Positions 34,963-44,407 of a stretch of DNA of 64,000 bases are shown in pieces. Within the stretch, counting starts at the first letter, position 1. The number at the start of each line of letters is the position of its first letter. Origin of the DNA: Planctomycetota bacterium (lineage in GTDB: Bacteria > Planctomycetota > Planctomycetia > Pirellulales > PNKZ01); the NCBI GenBank assembly GCA_018242585.1, contig JAFEBQ010000009.1, positions 65,690 to 129,689 of the forward strand, written 5' to 3'. The position numbers and the translations under genes were made by a program. A model generated the notes under the pieces. It had not been told where the DNA came from. It searched no databases and was given only the letters and a program-made list of their open reading frames with translations.

Positions 34963-36645
34963 ATGATAATGGTCGATTGCACCTGTGGAACCCGCCTGAA
35001 CTTGCCGCCCGAATGGGCTGGTAAGCAGGGAAAGTGCCCGACGTGCGGCGCGGTGCTGAACGTGCCGAGCGCGTCCCCGCCGCGCGCCGCGACAACGCCG
35101 CCACCTGTGCGACCGGCGGCAAGCCCCGCTGCGACTGCTCAAGCGACTCCACCAGCCAGTGCTCCGCTATGGACGCCGCCGGCGCCGCGCAAGAAGGCGG
35201 GCCGCGCGCCGGTGTTCGCGGCCGTCGGTGGTGTTTTGCTGGTGGCGATTGTCTGCGTGGCTGGCATGGCCCTCTGGTCGCGCGACGGCAATGAAGTGGC
35301 GCGAGTCGATGTGGAACTGCCCAAGACGCCAGAGTCCAAGCCAAAGACCACTGACAAACCAGCGGTCGAGCGGCGATCGACCACTGCGGAAACCAAGCCG
35401 CCGGAGTCACCGTCGCCCGTCGCCGAAAAGCCGGCAACCGTTCCCTCAACCAGCGCTCCGCCCGCCGTTCCAGTAACGCCCGTCGCCTCAACGCCAGCGC
35501 CAATGACGCCCGCGCCGCCAACGACACGCACACCGCCAACGACACGCACACCGCCAACGACACGCACACCGCCAACGACACGCACACCGCCGACGCCCAA
35601 GGCGCCGCCGACGCTCCCCACGACCGCCGCGCCCAAACCACCGGCCAAGTCCCCCCTGGGCAAGCCCGCTGGCGCCGGTTCCGGAGCTTTGTCAGGTGAA
35701 TCGCGTCAGTTCGACGACCCGCACTGTCAGCGCCTGCAAACGCAGTACGCCGTGCGCATTCCGGCCGGGGCGTCGATCGTCGAGGTCAACGGCCAGTTGC
35801 TTCCCTTGCTCGATCTGTCGGCCACGATCCCCACGCCGGCCCCGTACTTGTTCTTGCCCAAAGGGACACACCTGGTTCGCTTCCGCCCCAACGAATCGGC
35901 CATCGACGTCAAGATCGAACAGGACTTCGCCACCGTCTACCTGGCGATGCGCGAGTTCTTTGGTCTCGACGGCAAGATCAATGCTCCGGCGCTGCTGACG
36001 CGCGGCTCGTGGGCTTTTGACGTCCACCAGACCCCCATGCTGCTGAACTTCATGGGGGCCGCGTCGGCCAGCAACAACCAGTGGGACGCCGCCGAGCGCA
36101 AGTTCCGCCGCGCGCTGCATGTGAACCCGATGTTCGCACCGGCCCACTTGAACCTGGCACGCTGCCTGGTCCAGCGCGGGGACCAGAAAGAAGCCCAGCG
36201 CGAGCTGCAATTGGCCGACGCCTTCAACGTCGGCAACGTGTTCGGGCTGACGCCGGCTATTGTGGCTCTGCGGCGCGAACTGAAGCTGCCTCTCTACGAC
36301 CGAAGCGACGTGAAATTCGCCGACAGCTCGTACTTGAACGCCACGCGCGTCACCGACGAAGATCGGCGCATGACCGCGCTGCTCGAAGGTTTTAGCCGCT
36401 ATGCGACCACGCCCGAGAGCCAAGGGAAGCTGCTCAACAACCTGGGCATTCACCTGGCCGACCGAGGACACGTCGAGTTGGCGCTGGCCCAATTCCGCCG
36501 CTCGCTGGCGACGTTCAAGTTGTCGGGGGCCGACCGGTTCGGGCTGGCCCGGCAGGTGTTCGCCAACATGGCGGCCACATGCCAGCGGGCCGGTTACAAC
36601 GAAGCCGACGATTATCGCCAGATGCAGGAGTTGGCGCACCAATGA
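34963..36645 (+). CDS. Zinc-ribbon / membrane / TPR protein
   Basis: A 560-residue protein. Residues about 4-32 are a zinc ribbon (VDCTCGTRLNLPPEWAGK ... CPTCG). A Pro/Ala-rich segment leads to one helix at about 86-106 (VFAAVGGVLLVAIVCVAGMA). A Thr/Pro-rich linker follows, including four PPTTRT units, then a globular region (about 245-335) and TPR-like helices (about 350-560; AAERKFRRALHVNPMFAPAH, LLNNLGIHLADRGHVELALA). The protein should span the inner membrane with the TPRs in the periplasm. Its stop overlaps the next start as ATGA. ATG 34969 is an alternative start. Confidence 0.8.
   Translation: MIMVDCTCGTRLNLPPEWAGKQGKCPTCGAVLNVPSASPPRAATTPPPVRPAASPAATAQATPPASAPLWTPPAPRKKAGRAPVFAAVGGVLLVAIVCVAGMALWSRDGNEVARVDVELPKTPESKPKTTDKPAVERRSTTAETKPPESPSPVAEKPATVPSTSAPPAVPVTPVASTPAPMTPAPPTTRTPPTTRTPPTTRTPPTTRTPPTPKAPPTLPTTAAPKPPAKSPLGKPAGAGSGALSGESRQFDDPHCQRLQTQYAVRIPAGASIVEVNGQLLPLLDLSATIPTPAPYLFLPKGTHLVRFRPNESAIDVKIEQDFATVYLAMREFFGLDGKINAPALLTRGSWAFDVHQTPMLLNFMGAASASNNQWDAAERKFRRALHVNPMFAPAHLNLARCLVQRGDQKEAQRELQLADAFNVGNVFGLTPAIVALRRELKLPLYDRSDVKFADSSYLNATRVTDEDRRMTALLEGFSRYATTPESQGKLLNNLGIHLADRGHVELALAQFRRSLATFKLSGADRFGLARQVFANMAATCQRAGYNEADDYRQMQELAHQ
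35515..35586 (+). repeat. Four tandem 18-bp repeats inside a CDS
   Basis: CCGCCAACGACACGCACA is repeated four times without a mismatch, encoding PPTTRT each time in the linker of the zinc-ribbon/TPR protein. Perfect identity implies recent expansion, so copy number is likely to vary between strains while keeping the frame. Confidence 0.95.
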
Positions 36646-39299
36646 AACAAACCGCTCCACACGGCCGGCCGGCGCTGAGCATCTTGACCTCGCTCGCTTG
36701 GTTCGCCGTGATGTTATTAATGATCCCGTGCAGCGCAACGGCGGCCACGAGCGACATAGCTCTGCTTCACGCGTTGCACACGGTCGTCTGGTTCCAGGTG
36801 TCGAACCTTGACCGTCCCGACGAGGATCCAGCGCCCGCGCGACCAGCAGCCAACGGAGCCCCCGGAACCGGCGACACTGGCGCGGCACGCCCCGCCGCCA
36901 AACGGAAAACCAAAAAAGAACGCGACGACTCGGAACCTGTGTGCGACTTGCTCAAGCTGAAACAGGCCGGCAAGTATTCAACCCGGCAACTGCGACTAGA
37001 CCCGACCTATCACGAACGCTTCGAGCCGCTGTTGGAGTACACGTTTTACCTACGGGTCAAGAACGAGACCGGCGAGATCGTCTTCCGCGTCAAAGGCGAA
37101 GACATCAACGAGATCGACTACTACGAGATTCGCATGCTCAGCAAGGCGCGTGAAGCGCTGGGGATCGAAGCGCCCCAGATCACTTCGGCGCGCGGCGTGA
37201 CCGTCGACCTGCGCGACCCGGCCCGAGTGGCCGCGGCGCGACGCGCCGAAAAGATTCTCGACGAAGCGCTGGCCGAGCACGACTCGGCCGTCCAGCGCCA
37301 ACAGCGCGACAGCGGCATCTGGGAACGAATCGCGCGGCAGCCGATCCTGAACTTTCGCTTCAATCTGCAATTGAGCCAGATCAACGCCCTGCTGGCCCAG
37401 GGAGCAATGAACCAGGCCGAAGAGCAACTATTGACGCTATTGGGACAAGCCAACGCCGGCGCGGTCTCGGGAAGCCGCGCCGCCAACAAACAGGTCCGCC
37501 AGCTATTGCTGCTTCGCTTTGAACAGATCTTCCGCCAGCGCGCCGAGCAGGCGTTCGCCAGCGAGAACTTTGAGCAGCTCCGGCAAATGATCGACGAGAT
37601 GGACCGACGCTTCCTGCTCGAGAAATCGCCGGCCTGCGTCGAGTTCCGTGAACGAATGATCGCCCTGGCGCGCCAGTCGGCCGCCCAGGCGGAAAAGGTG
37701 AAGACGACGAACCCAAACGAGGCCAGCAGGCTGATCGAGCGTGCCGCTCTGGTCTGGCCGGCGCTGCCGGGGCTCGACGAACAGCGTCGTCGCTGGGAAA
37801 CCGATTTCCAGACGCTAGCCTGTGCCTATGCGGAGCTGCCCGACTCGTTTTCACCCCTGCACGCCAACTCGGCGATCGAGCGTCACCTGGCGGCGCTATT
37901 GTTCGAGGGTCTGGTGCGCAACGCCACCGACGCCGAAATGGGGCAGCACTACGAAGCCGAGCTGGCCGAGTTGATGCCCGAGCCCGAGCCGCGCGGACGC
38001 AAGTTCCTGCTCAACGTGCGCCAATGGTCCGACAGCGACTCAGGGCAGCCGGTCTATTGCACGGTCGATGACGTGCGCTGGACGATTCAGATGTTGCAGA
38101 ACAAGAAGCTGCCAGGCTATTGCCCCGGCTGGAGCCAGTTGATGGACGGAGTCGAGCACGGCGAGCAGACCGACCCGTTCGAAGTCTTGCTCCGACTGCA
38201 AAAGGACTATTGGCAGCCACTGTCGCTGATGAAGTTCAAGGTCTTGCCCAAGCACCTGTTCCCCAACGGCGGTGAAACCAACGAGTGGAACGCCTTCGAT
38301 CGCGCGCCAGTCGGGACAGGTTTGTACCGACTGGTCGAGCAGGACGAAAGCCATCTGCGCCTGGTGGCGAATCCCAATCGACAAAGCAACGAACGACCAG
38401 TGATCCGCGAAATCTCGGTCTCGAAGTTCGATTCGCTGCGGGCGGTCGATCTGTTCGCGCAGCGTAAGCTACACTTGGTCTACGGCCTGCGGCCGGAACA
38501 CGTCACCCAGCTCGAACAGCAGCGGCGCACGGTACGCCGGCTGTCGACTCCCACCGTCTGGTTCCTGGCGCCGAATCATCGCCGCCAAGCTCTGCAGAAT
38601 CAGAACCTGCGGCTGGGCATTGCCCACGCCATCGATCGCAAGCTGATTTTGGAAAGCTTCCGCCCGAACGGCCGCAAGACCGACCATGCCGAGTTGCACG
38701 GGCCGTACCCCCTGGGCTCGTGGGCCCACAATCCTAAGGCGTTGCAGTTTAATCCCTCGCTGGCCTGGAACTATTTGCACACCGCCAAGATCGAATTAGT
38801 AAAACCGCCCGCGCTGTCGCTGATTTACCCCGCCGACGAGCCCGAGGTGGAAACGGCCTGCAAACTGATCCAGTCGCAACTCGAGCCACACGGCATCATC
38901 CTGAAGCTGCAGGCGCTCGGCCCGCGCGAGCTGGCCAGCCGGGTCATGGACACCCATGACTTCGATCTGGCCTATTGGCATTACGACTTTACCGACGAGA
39001 CGTATTGGCTGTGGCCCCTCTTGGACCCCAGCGCTACTGGCCCGCACCAGGCGAACGTGATGGGTTACAGCCCGGACGATTCGATCATCGAGTTTTTCCG
39101 CAACACCGAAATGCACAAGCAATTCCCCGTGGTCCGCCAATGGACGCACAAGGTCCACGACCACGTGGCCCGCACGGCGGCGATCATTCCGCTGTGGCAA
39201 TTGGACACGTACGTGGCGCTCGACGATACGTTGGCGGCGGTCCCCTTGGACCCTGTGTACTTGTTTTCCAACGTCAAGAACTGGCAACTCAAAAAGTGA
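36642..39299 (+). CDS. OppA-like solute-binding domain fused to a new N-terminus
   Basis: An 885-residue exported protein with signal peptide near residues 10-36 (SILTSLAWFAVMLLMIPCSA). Residues about 60-390 form a helical region of unknown type (KAREALGIEAPQITSA; LNQAEEQLLTLLGQANAG-like helices). From about 399 the sequence matches family-5 extracellular solute-binding proteins (DppA/OppA): HLAALLFEGLVRNATDAE, VYCTVDDVRWTIQML, NQNLRLGIAHAIDRKLIL, and DFDLAYWHYDFTDETYW. No ABC permease or ATPase gene is nearby, so it may be a sensor rather than a transport receptor. ATG 36642 overlaps the preceding stop (ATGA), which fixes the start. Confidence 0.85.
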   Translation: MKQTAPHGRPALSILTSLAWFAVMLLMIPCSATAATSDIALLHALHTVVWFQVSNLDRPDEDPAPARPAANGAPGTGDTGAARPAAKRKTKKERDDSEPVCDLLKLKQAGKYSTRQLRLDPTYHERFEPLLEYTFYLRVKNETGEIVFRVKGEDINEIDYYEIRMLSKAREALGIEAPQITSARGVTVDLRDPARVAAARRAEKILDEALAEHDSAVQRQQRDSGIWERIARQPILNFRFNLQLSQINALLAQGAMNQAEEQLLTLLGQANAGAVSGSRAANKQVRQLLLLRFEQIFRQRAEQAFASENFEQLRQMIDEMDRRFLLEKSPACVEFRERMIALARQSAAQAEKVKTTNPNEASRLIERAALVWPALPGLDEQRRRWETDFQTLACAYAELPDSFSPLHANSAIERHLAALLFEGLVRNATDAEMGQHYEAELAELMPEPEPRGRKFLLNVRQWSDSDSGQPVYCTVDDVRWTIQMLQNKKLPGYCPGWSQLMDGVEHGEQTDPFEVLLRLQKDYWQPLSLMKFKVLPKHLFPNGGETNEWNAFDRAPVGTGLYRLVEQDESHLRLVANPNRQSNERPVIREISVSKFDSLRAVDLFAQRKLHLVYGLRPEHVTQLEQQRRTVRRLSTPTVWFLAPNHRRQALQNQNLRLGIAHAIDRKLILESFRPNGRKTDHAELHGPYPLGSWAHNPKALQFNPSLAWNYLHTAKIELVKPPALSLIYPADEPEVETACKLIQSQLEPHGIILKLQALGPRELASRVMDTHDFDLAYWHYDFTDETYWLWPLLDPSATGPHQANVMGYSPDDSIIEFFRNTEMHKQFPVVRQWTHKVHDHVARTAAIIPLWQLDTYVALDDTLAAVPLDPVYLFSNVKNWQLKK

Positions 39300-39345
39300 C
39301 CCCCAAGCGCGGCAAGCCGGGCGACGGCGTACCGCGAATGAAGCG

Positions 39346-41289
39346 ATGAACTTTGCTGGCCTGATTACGATGTTGCTGCTGGGCTTGACTGCCGAGGAAG
39401 CCCCGCTTGCGCCGCGCGCCGCGGAACCCTATCGCGTGACCGTCGCGCTGCAGGTCTCGCGCGACCCGCTGTTCACCCGGCTGTTCAACGACAGCCTCGA
39501 ACGACAGGTTCGCGATCAATTGGCCAGCTACTTTGGCGAACTGGCGGTCGTGGAAGTCGTGCGCGAGCATCCGTTGATCGATCGGCTGGGCAAGCAGCCC
39601 CTGGAAGCTTGGTCGTTTTCGCGCGAAGACTTCGCCAAAGCCGACTTCCCCGACAAGGCGTTCGTCGTCGCGATCGATCGGCCCGACGACCTGTATCGCA
39701 TTCGTTGGCGGCAATTGGATCGCGGGCTCGACTTTCTCGGCCCGTCGCGCTCTCGGCTGACGCCCGATCGATTGTGGGTCGCCAAGGCGGTCTGCCTGGC
39801 GCTGTACGAGGACTTCGCGCCGACGGCGACCGTCGAACCGGCCAAGACGCCCGGCCACGTGGTGCTTCGCTTCCGCGGCGCGGGGCGCGGTCCGCGGTTG
39901 GGCGAAATGCTGCGGCCGGGCACGGTGCTGCAGCCATTCTCGGTCTCGCGTTCCGCCGACGGTGGGCAGTTGCCGGCGGCGATGTCCAACACGGTGCTGC
40001 GTCTGCAACAGCCGGTCGAGGATTTCTACCTAGCCCGGTTCGACACCAGCCTGCCCGATCCTTGGCAGCTCACCGGTCGCACGGTGGGGTTCCAGGCGCT
40101 GCGGCTCAAGACGGTTGACGGGCGACTTAGACTGCGGCTGACCGATCCCGATGGCCGCCCGGTGCAGGAGTATTCGGTGCTGGGCAACAGCGAAGGTTTC
40201 GACACGCTCGAAGCGCGTCACCGTTTTCCGCCCCCCGATCGGCACGGCTGGTACCTGCCGGGCGAGACGTTTCATCACGTCGCGTACTTGCGTCTGTCTC
40301 AGCCTAACCGTCCGGCGGCGATGCTGCCGGTGCCGATCACCGACGACGTGGTCGAGCTGACCCGCAAGGTGATCGTCGATCGCGCGGCCAGCGCCAAGAA
40401 CGACTATGACCGCCAGGTGCGCTATCTGGTCGAGGACGTGCGCGTCCTACAGCAGTCGCAAAACAACCTCGTCGGCCAAGCCAACCGACTGTACGAAGAA
40501 AAGAAATACGAGCAGCTTCAGGAGCACCTGCAACTTAACGTGGCGACCATCGAGAAACTGCGGGTGACGGCGGTGGCGGGAGTCTTGGAACTCGAGAAGC
40601 AGATCGCGGCCGAAAAGCTTCCCGCCGATCCGTTGATGGCCTGGCTGAACAGCGAGTTGAAGGCAATCAAGAACAAAGGCGAGCAGCTTGCCAATATGTC
40701 GCGGCGGGTCGCGGCGGCCATCGAGCTGAACAACGCCCAAAGCCGGGCCGACGTGATCAGCGATCTGGGCCTGCAAGCCGAAGGCGTGGGAGACGCGGAG
40801 ACCGCGTTCGAGAAATACGAGCAAGCGCTGGCCGAACAGCCCGATCAGCCCGACCTGCGCAAGCGGCTGGAACGATTGCGCGAAGTCTGGCGGATCAAGG
40901 ACGGCACGCATCAACAGGCGCGTGAGTTCGTGCAGGGAGCGTGGAAATCGCTGGAAGTCTCCAAGCTGGATACCAACCTGTCCCAGGCCCAAGCGCACGC
41001 CAAGACGCTGGAAAGCAAAGGGGACTTTCTGACGCTGCGGCAGTTGATGCTGACGACCAACGCCCACATGCAGACCGTGACCGAGTTGGTCAGCCAATTG
41101 GCCAACAACGAGGAAACCGCGGGCAAAGCCGAGCACGAGCGTTTTGCCAAGCTGTTGGGGCAATTGGCCGAGTTTCACACGTCGTTGTCGAAATCGGTCG
41201 ACGAACTGCGCGCGGCGCACCAGTCGGCGCCGGCCAGCCAGCCCGAACCTGCCCCGGCCGCAGCCAAGGCGGACGAAGCGAAGCCTTGA
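39346..41289 (+). CDS. Secreted protein with TPR/coiled-coil C-terminus
   Basis: A 647-residue protein with a short signal peptide (MNFAGLITMLLLGLTAEE). I do not recognise residues about 20-330, which are beta-rich with some aromatic blocks (DPLFTRLFNDSLERQVRD; GFDTLEARHRFPPPDRHGWY). Residues about 345-620 are helical: coiled-coil stretches (QQSQNNLVGQANRLYEEKKY), a TPR-like unit (AETAFEKYEQALAEQPDQPD) and a long heptad region. The tail is Ala/Pro/Glu-rich. It follows the OppA-like gene by 46 bases and is probably part of the same operon. Confidence 0.75.
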   Translation: MNFAGLITMLLLGLTAEEAPLAPRAAEPYRVTVALQVSRDPLFTRLFNDSLERQVRDQLASYFGELAVVEVVREHPLIDRLGKQPLEAWSFSREDFAKADFPDKAFVVAIDRPDDLYRIRWRQLDRGLDFLGPSRSRLTPDRLWVAKAVCLALYEDFAPTATVEPAKTPGHVVLRFRGAGRGPRLGEMLRPGTVLQPFSVSRSADGGQLPAAMSNTVLRLQQPVEDFYLARFDTSLPDPWQLTGRTVGFQALRLKTVDGRLRLRLTDPDGRPVQEYSVLGNSEGFDTLEARHRFPPPDRHGWYLPGETFHHVAYLRLSQPNRPAAMLPVPITDDVVELTRKVIVDRAASAKNDYDRQVRYLVEDVRVLQQSQNNLVGQANRLYEEKKYEQLQEHLQLNVATIEKLRVTAVAGVLELEKQIAAEKLPADPLMAWLNSELKAIKNKGEQLANMSRRVAAAIELNNAQSRADVISDLGLQAEGVGDAETAFEKYEQALAEQPDQPDLRKRLERLREVWRIKDGTHQQAREFVQGAWKSLEVSKLDTNLSQAQAHAKTLESKGDFLTLRQLMLTTNAHMQTVTELVSQLANNEETAGKAEHERFAKLLGQLAEFHTSLSKSVDELRAAHQSAPASQPEPAPAAAKADEAKP

Positions 41290-41393
41290 ATGGGCGCTCA
41301 CCCTGGCGCGCCATCTGCGTTATGATGACTTGGCAGCTTGATAATGATCGGAATCGTGGCGGCGGCGTTGCTGCCTGCCCAGAAGGAGAAACC

Positions 41394-42464
41394 ATGCGGT
41401 TGAAACCATCTTTTACTCACCAAAGTCGAGCCCTCGAGATCTTGGTCGCGCTGCTGACGACGCTGGCCCTGGGCCGCTCGGCAAGCGCGCAAGTTGCTGA
41501 TAACCCCGAGCCGGGCAACGCCGATAAGAAGCCCGCCGCCAAAGCGCCCGCCAAGTCAAAGCCCGATCAATACGACGTCATCGTCAACAAGTTCATCGAC
41601 TACGACGTGGGCAGGTTGCGCGGCCAGGCGGGCTGGGAAGCGCGCGACGCCTTTTCGAGACTCAACACGACCGATGCGATCCCGGCGTTGATTCGCGGCC
41701 TGAACCGAGCCGTCGAGATCAATAACAGTTGCCCGGTGATGGTCATTGCCAGCAAATTGCAGCAATTGATGATGAAGGCCGATCAGGCGACATTGCGAGA
41801 CGCGCTGGCCAGTCTGGAAACCACCACCGCCAACAAACCCTTTGGCAATTACCTGGCCAGCATGCGGCAGATGCTGGAAAACGTCAGCGAGGGACGCAAT
41901 CCACACGAGCGCCGCGAGGAGGGAAGCTCGACCATGCGCGCCGGCGACCCGGCCGAGTTGCGCCGCCGCCACACGCCGGTGGAGCGTTGGAGCGAAGCGG
42001 ACATTCGCTCGGCCTTCACCACCGAAAAAGGGGCCAAACTGTTGAACCTGCTCGAGTTTCTTCGCAAGCAGCCGGGTGACGACAGCGTGCGGCTATTGGC
42101 CGAGGCGGTCAATCTGGTCAGCGAGGATATGAAGCCGACGGCGCGCGGCTTGCTCGCGCAGCGACTTTCGGAAGTGACTGACGATTCGCTGCGTCAGCAT
42201 TTGCAGTCAAAGAACGGCGAACTGCGGGCGGCGGCGGCGATGGCCGTCGGTTACAAGGCGTCGCCGTTGTACCGCGAGTTGGCCAAAGCGATCCGCGACG
42301 GCGATTCGCGAGTCTCGGCCAACGCCCACGCGTCGTTGGTCAAGCTATTGGGCGAAGACCTAGGCCCCCGCGAAGGAAGCAACGTGGCGGAACGCTTCGA
42401 TGCCGCCAAGCGCTGGGAAACATTCCTGGACGAGCGTGACAAAAGCGCGGCCGGCAAGTCATGA
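41394..42464 (+). CDS. Secreted helical-repeat protein
   Basis: A 356-residue protein with signal peptide (ILVALLTTLALGRSASAQ). It starts at ATG 41394 with AGAAGGAG seven bases upstream. After a Lys/Ala/Pro linker it consists of helices resembling HEAT-like repeats (GRLRGQAGWEARDAFSRLNT, DAIPALIRGLNRAVEINNSC, LRAAAAMAVGYKASPLYREL), which usually bind other proteins. Its stop overlaps the start of the five-haem cytochrome gene (ATGA). A longer frame reaching back to 40941 is only an overlap with the preceding gene. Confidence 0.8.
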   Translation: MRLKPSFTHQSRALEILVALLTTLALGRSASAQVADNPEPGNADKKPAAKAPAKSKPDQYDVIVNKFIDYDVGRLRGQAGWEARDAFSRLNTTDAIPALIRGLNRAVEINNSCPVMVIASKLQQLMMKADQATLRDALASLETTTANKPFGNYLASMRQMLENVSEGRNPHERREEGSSTMRAGDPAELRRRHTPVERWSEADIRSAFTTEKGAKLLNLLEFLRKQPGDDSVRLLAEAVNLVSEDMKPTARGLLAQRLSEVTDDSLRQHLQSKNGELRAAAAMAVGYKASPLYRELAKAIRDGDSRVSANAHASLVKLLGEDLGPREGSNVAERFDAAKRWETFLDERDKSAAGKS

Positions 42465-44032
42465 GCCCGCTCGCGCGATGCGTTGCCGCGCTGGTGCTGA
42501 TGGTGCTATTGATCGCCATTGGCCAGAGTGCGCCGTCCGCTCGCCGCCTGGAACCACTTGCGTCGCATAGCGCAACAACACAAGCTCGGGGTGTCGTCAC
42601 CAGCGACGGCCAACCTATCGCCGGCGCGACGGTTCGGCTTCAAGGGCGGCGCGAGTCGGCGGTGACCGACGCCCACGGGCGTTTCACCCTGGCCAATCGC
42701 GAGCCGTCGATTGCCGCGCGGCTGATCGCGTCGAGCCCCGGCATGATCATCGCCGGCCGTCCTTGGTCGAAAGACGAGCCAGAGCTGCATTTTGATCTGC
42801 GCCCGCACACGACCGACGATCACGGCGGCTACGAATGGGTTGCACCCCAGGCTGACGCCGCGCGCCAACAGCAATGCGGCAACTGCCATCAGCAAATGGT
42901 CGATGAATGGTCGGCCAGCGCGCACGCCCAATCGGCCAATAACCGCCGGTTTCTCGATCAGTACGAGGGAACCGATTGGCACGGCCAGCAGAATCGAGGA
43001 AAGAACTTGCTGGCCGAACGTCCCGAAGCGGCCGGTGTTTGTTACTCGTGCCACTATCCCTCGGCCGAGCCCGACGTGGCGCTGCTGAGCGACTTGCGCC
43101 AGGTGCAAGGCGTGGCGCGCCAGGGGGTGCATTGCGATTTTTGTCACAAGATCGCCGAGGTCGACGTCACGCGCGTTGGTCTGAACCACGGCCGATTTGC
43201 CATGCGGCTGGCGCGGCCGGCCGAGGGGCAGTTGTTCTTTGGCCCGCTCAATGACGTCGATCGGGGCGAGGACGTCTATTCGCCGCTCTATTCGCAAAGC
43301 CAGTACTGCGCAAGCTGTCACGAAGGAACGCTGCTTGGCACGCACGCTTACAGCACCTACTCCGAGTGGCAAAAAAGCAGCGCGGCTCGACGCGGCGTGC
43401 AGTGCCAAAACTGTCACATGGCGCCATCGGGCACGATGACCAACATCGCCCCCGGCCGGGGAGGCATCGAGCGCGACCCCGCCACGCTGGCCGCGCATCG
43501 CTTTCCAGGGTTCGACACCCAGTTCCTGCACGGACACTTGCAACTTTCGCTGACCGCCAAGCGCGGCGCGTCGGGAATTGAAGTCGCCGCCGAGGTCCGA
43601 CCTCGCGACATTGGGCATGCCGTACCGACCGGACATCCTTCGCGGAATATGATCCTGTGGCTCGAGGCGCGCACTGCCGAGGGAGGGACGCTCGAACAGA
43701 CCAGCGGCAGCAAGTTGCCCGCGTTAGCCGGCGTCGGCCCGCGCGACGCGGGAGCGCTGGCCGGGCGGCCAGGCAAGCTGTATGCCAAGGTGCTCGAAGG
43801 CCCCCGTGGTGAGCAGCCGATCGCCTATTGGCAGGACAATCGTCTGGCCTACGACAGTCGAATCGCGCCCGACACGGTCGACCGGCAGGATTTCGTGTTC
43901 GCCGCGAGCGCTAGCAAAGTGGTGATCACCGCGAGACTTCTGTTTCGTCGCTTCTACTGGGCCGAAGCGGCCGAGAAGAGCTGGCCCGACAATGAACTGC
44001 TCGTGGCCGAGATGACAGTCACGGTCGAATAG
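42461..44032 (+). CDS. Five-haem cytochrome c with carboxypeptidase-regulatory-like domain
   Basis: A 523-residue exported protein. A signal segment (AALVLMVLLIAIGQSAPS) is followed by a small Ig-like carboxypeptidase-regulatory domain (about 43-110; GVVTSDGQPIAGATVRLQ). Five CxxCH motifs bind haem c: CGNCH (139), CYSCH (194), CDFCH (225), CASCH (283) and CQNCH (315). This is the spacing of cytochrome c-554-type multihaem proteins. The C-terminal 190 residues are beta-rich (HLQLSLTAKRGASGIEVAAE). It may pass electrons across the periplasm. It ends the plus-strand operon and converges on clpS 15 bases later. Confidence 0.88.
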   Translation: MSPLARCVAALVLMVLLIAIGQSAPSARRLEPLASHSATTQARGVVTSDGQPIAGATVRLQGRRESAVTDAHGRFTLANREPSIAARLIASSPGMIIAGRPWSKDEPELHFDLRPHTTDDHGGYEWVAPQADAARQQQCGNCHQQMVDEWSASAHAQSANNRRFLDQYEGTDWHGQQNRGKNLLAERPEAAGVCYSCHYPSAEPDVALLSDLRQVQGVARQGVHCDFCHKIAEVDVTRVGLNHGRFAMRLARPAEGQLFFGPLNDVDRGEDVYSPLYSQSQYCASCHEGTLLGTHAYSTYSEWQKSSAARRGVQCQNCHMAPSGTMTNIAPGRGGIERDPATLAAHRFPGFDTQFLHGHLQLSLTAKRGASGIEVAAEVRPRDIGHAVPTGHPSRNMILWLEARTAEGGTLEQTSGSKLPALAGVGPRDAGALAGRPGKLYAKVLEGPRGEQPIAYWQDNRLAYDSRIAPDTVDRQDFVFAASASKVVITARLLFRRFYWAEAAEKSWPDNELLVAEMTVTVE

Positions 44033-44047
44033 AGTCCGGCGCAACGC

Positions 44048-44407
44048 TCAACCCGGCAAAGGTTCGATGACCACGCCCAGCGGCCAATCGACGTTGCGCG
44101 AGGCGTACACGTCGGGCCCCGCGGAACGAATCTGGTCGCGCTTTAATTCGGCCAATTCCTTGGTTCCCGACCAGACGATCCCCCGCCCGTCCTTGTGAAT
44201 CTGCGCGGCCAGGACCGCGCTCTTTTCGGGAGCATAGCCAAACACCTTGGCGAACACGTCGATCACGTAATTGAAGGTGTGAAAGTCGTCGTTCATCACC
44301 ACGACCGCGTGCGGCGGCAAAAGTCGCGGCTTGTCGGCGGCCGGCTGCTCTTTAGTTTTCTGATCGACTTGGGGAGCCGCCACGGCGGCGTTCTGGTCGG
44401 CATCCAT
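44048..44407 (-). CDS. clpS: ClpS, ATP-dependent Clp protease adaptor
   Basis: A 119-residue ClpS, which delivers N-degron substrates to ClpAP. Residues about 1-35 are a disordered arm (MDADQNAAVAAPQVDQKTKE). The core has VVVMNDDFHTFNYVIDVF (the ND-FHTF loop that contacts ClpA and substrate), GYAPEKSAVLAAQIHKDGRG and a C-terminal strand. I chose ATG 44407; the longer ORF back to 44644 adds Arg/Gly-rich sequence with no ClpS similarity. No clpA is adjacent. Confidence 0.93.
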   Translation of the reverse strand: MDADQNAAVAAPQVDQKTKEQPAADKPRLLPPHAVVVMNDDFHTFNYVIDVFAKVFGYAPEKSAVLAAQIHKDGRGIVWSGTKELAELKRDQIRSAGPDVYASRNVDWPLGVVIEPLPG

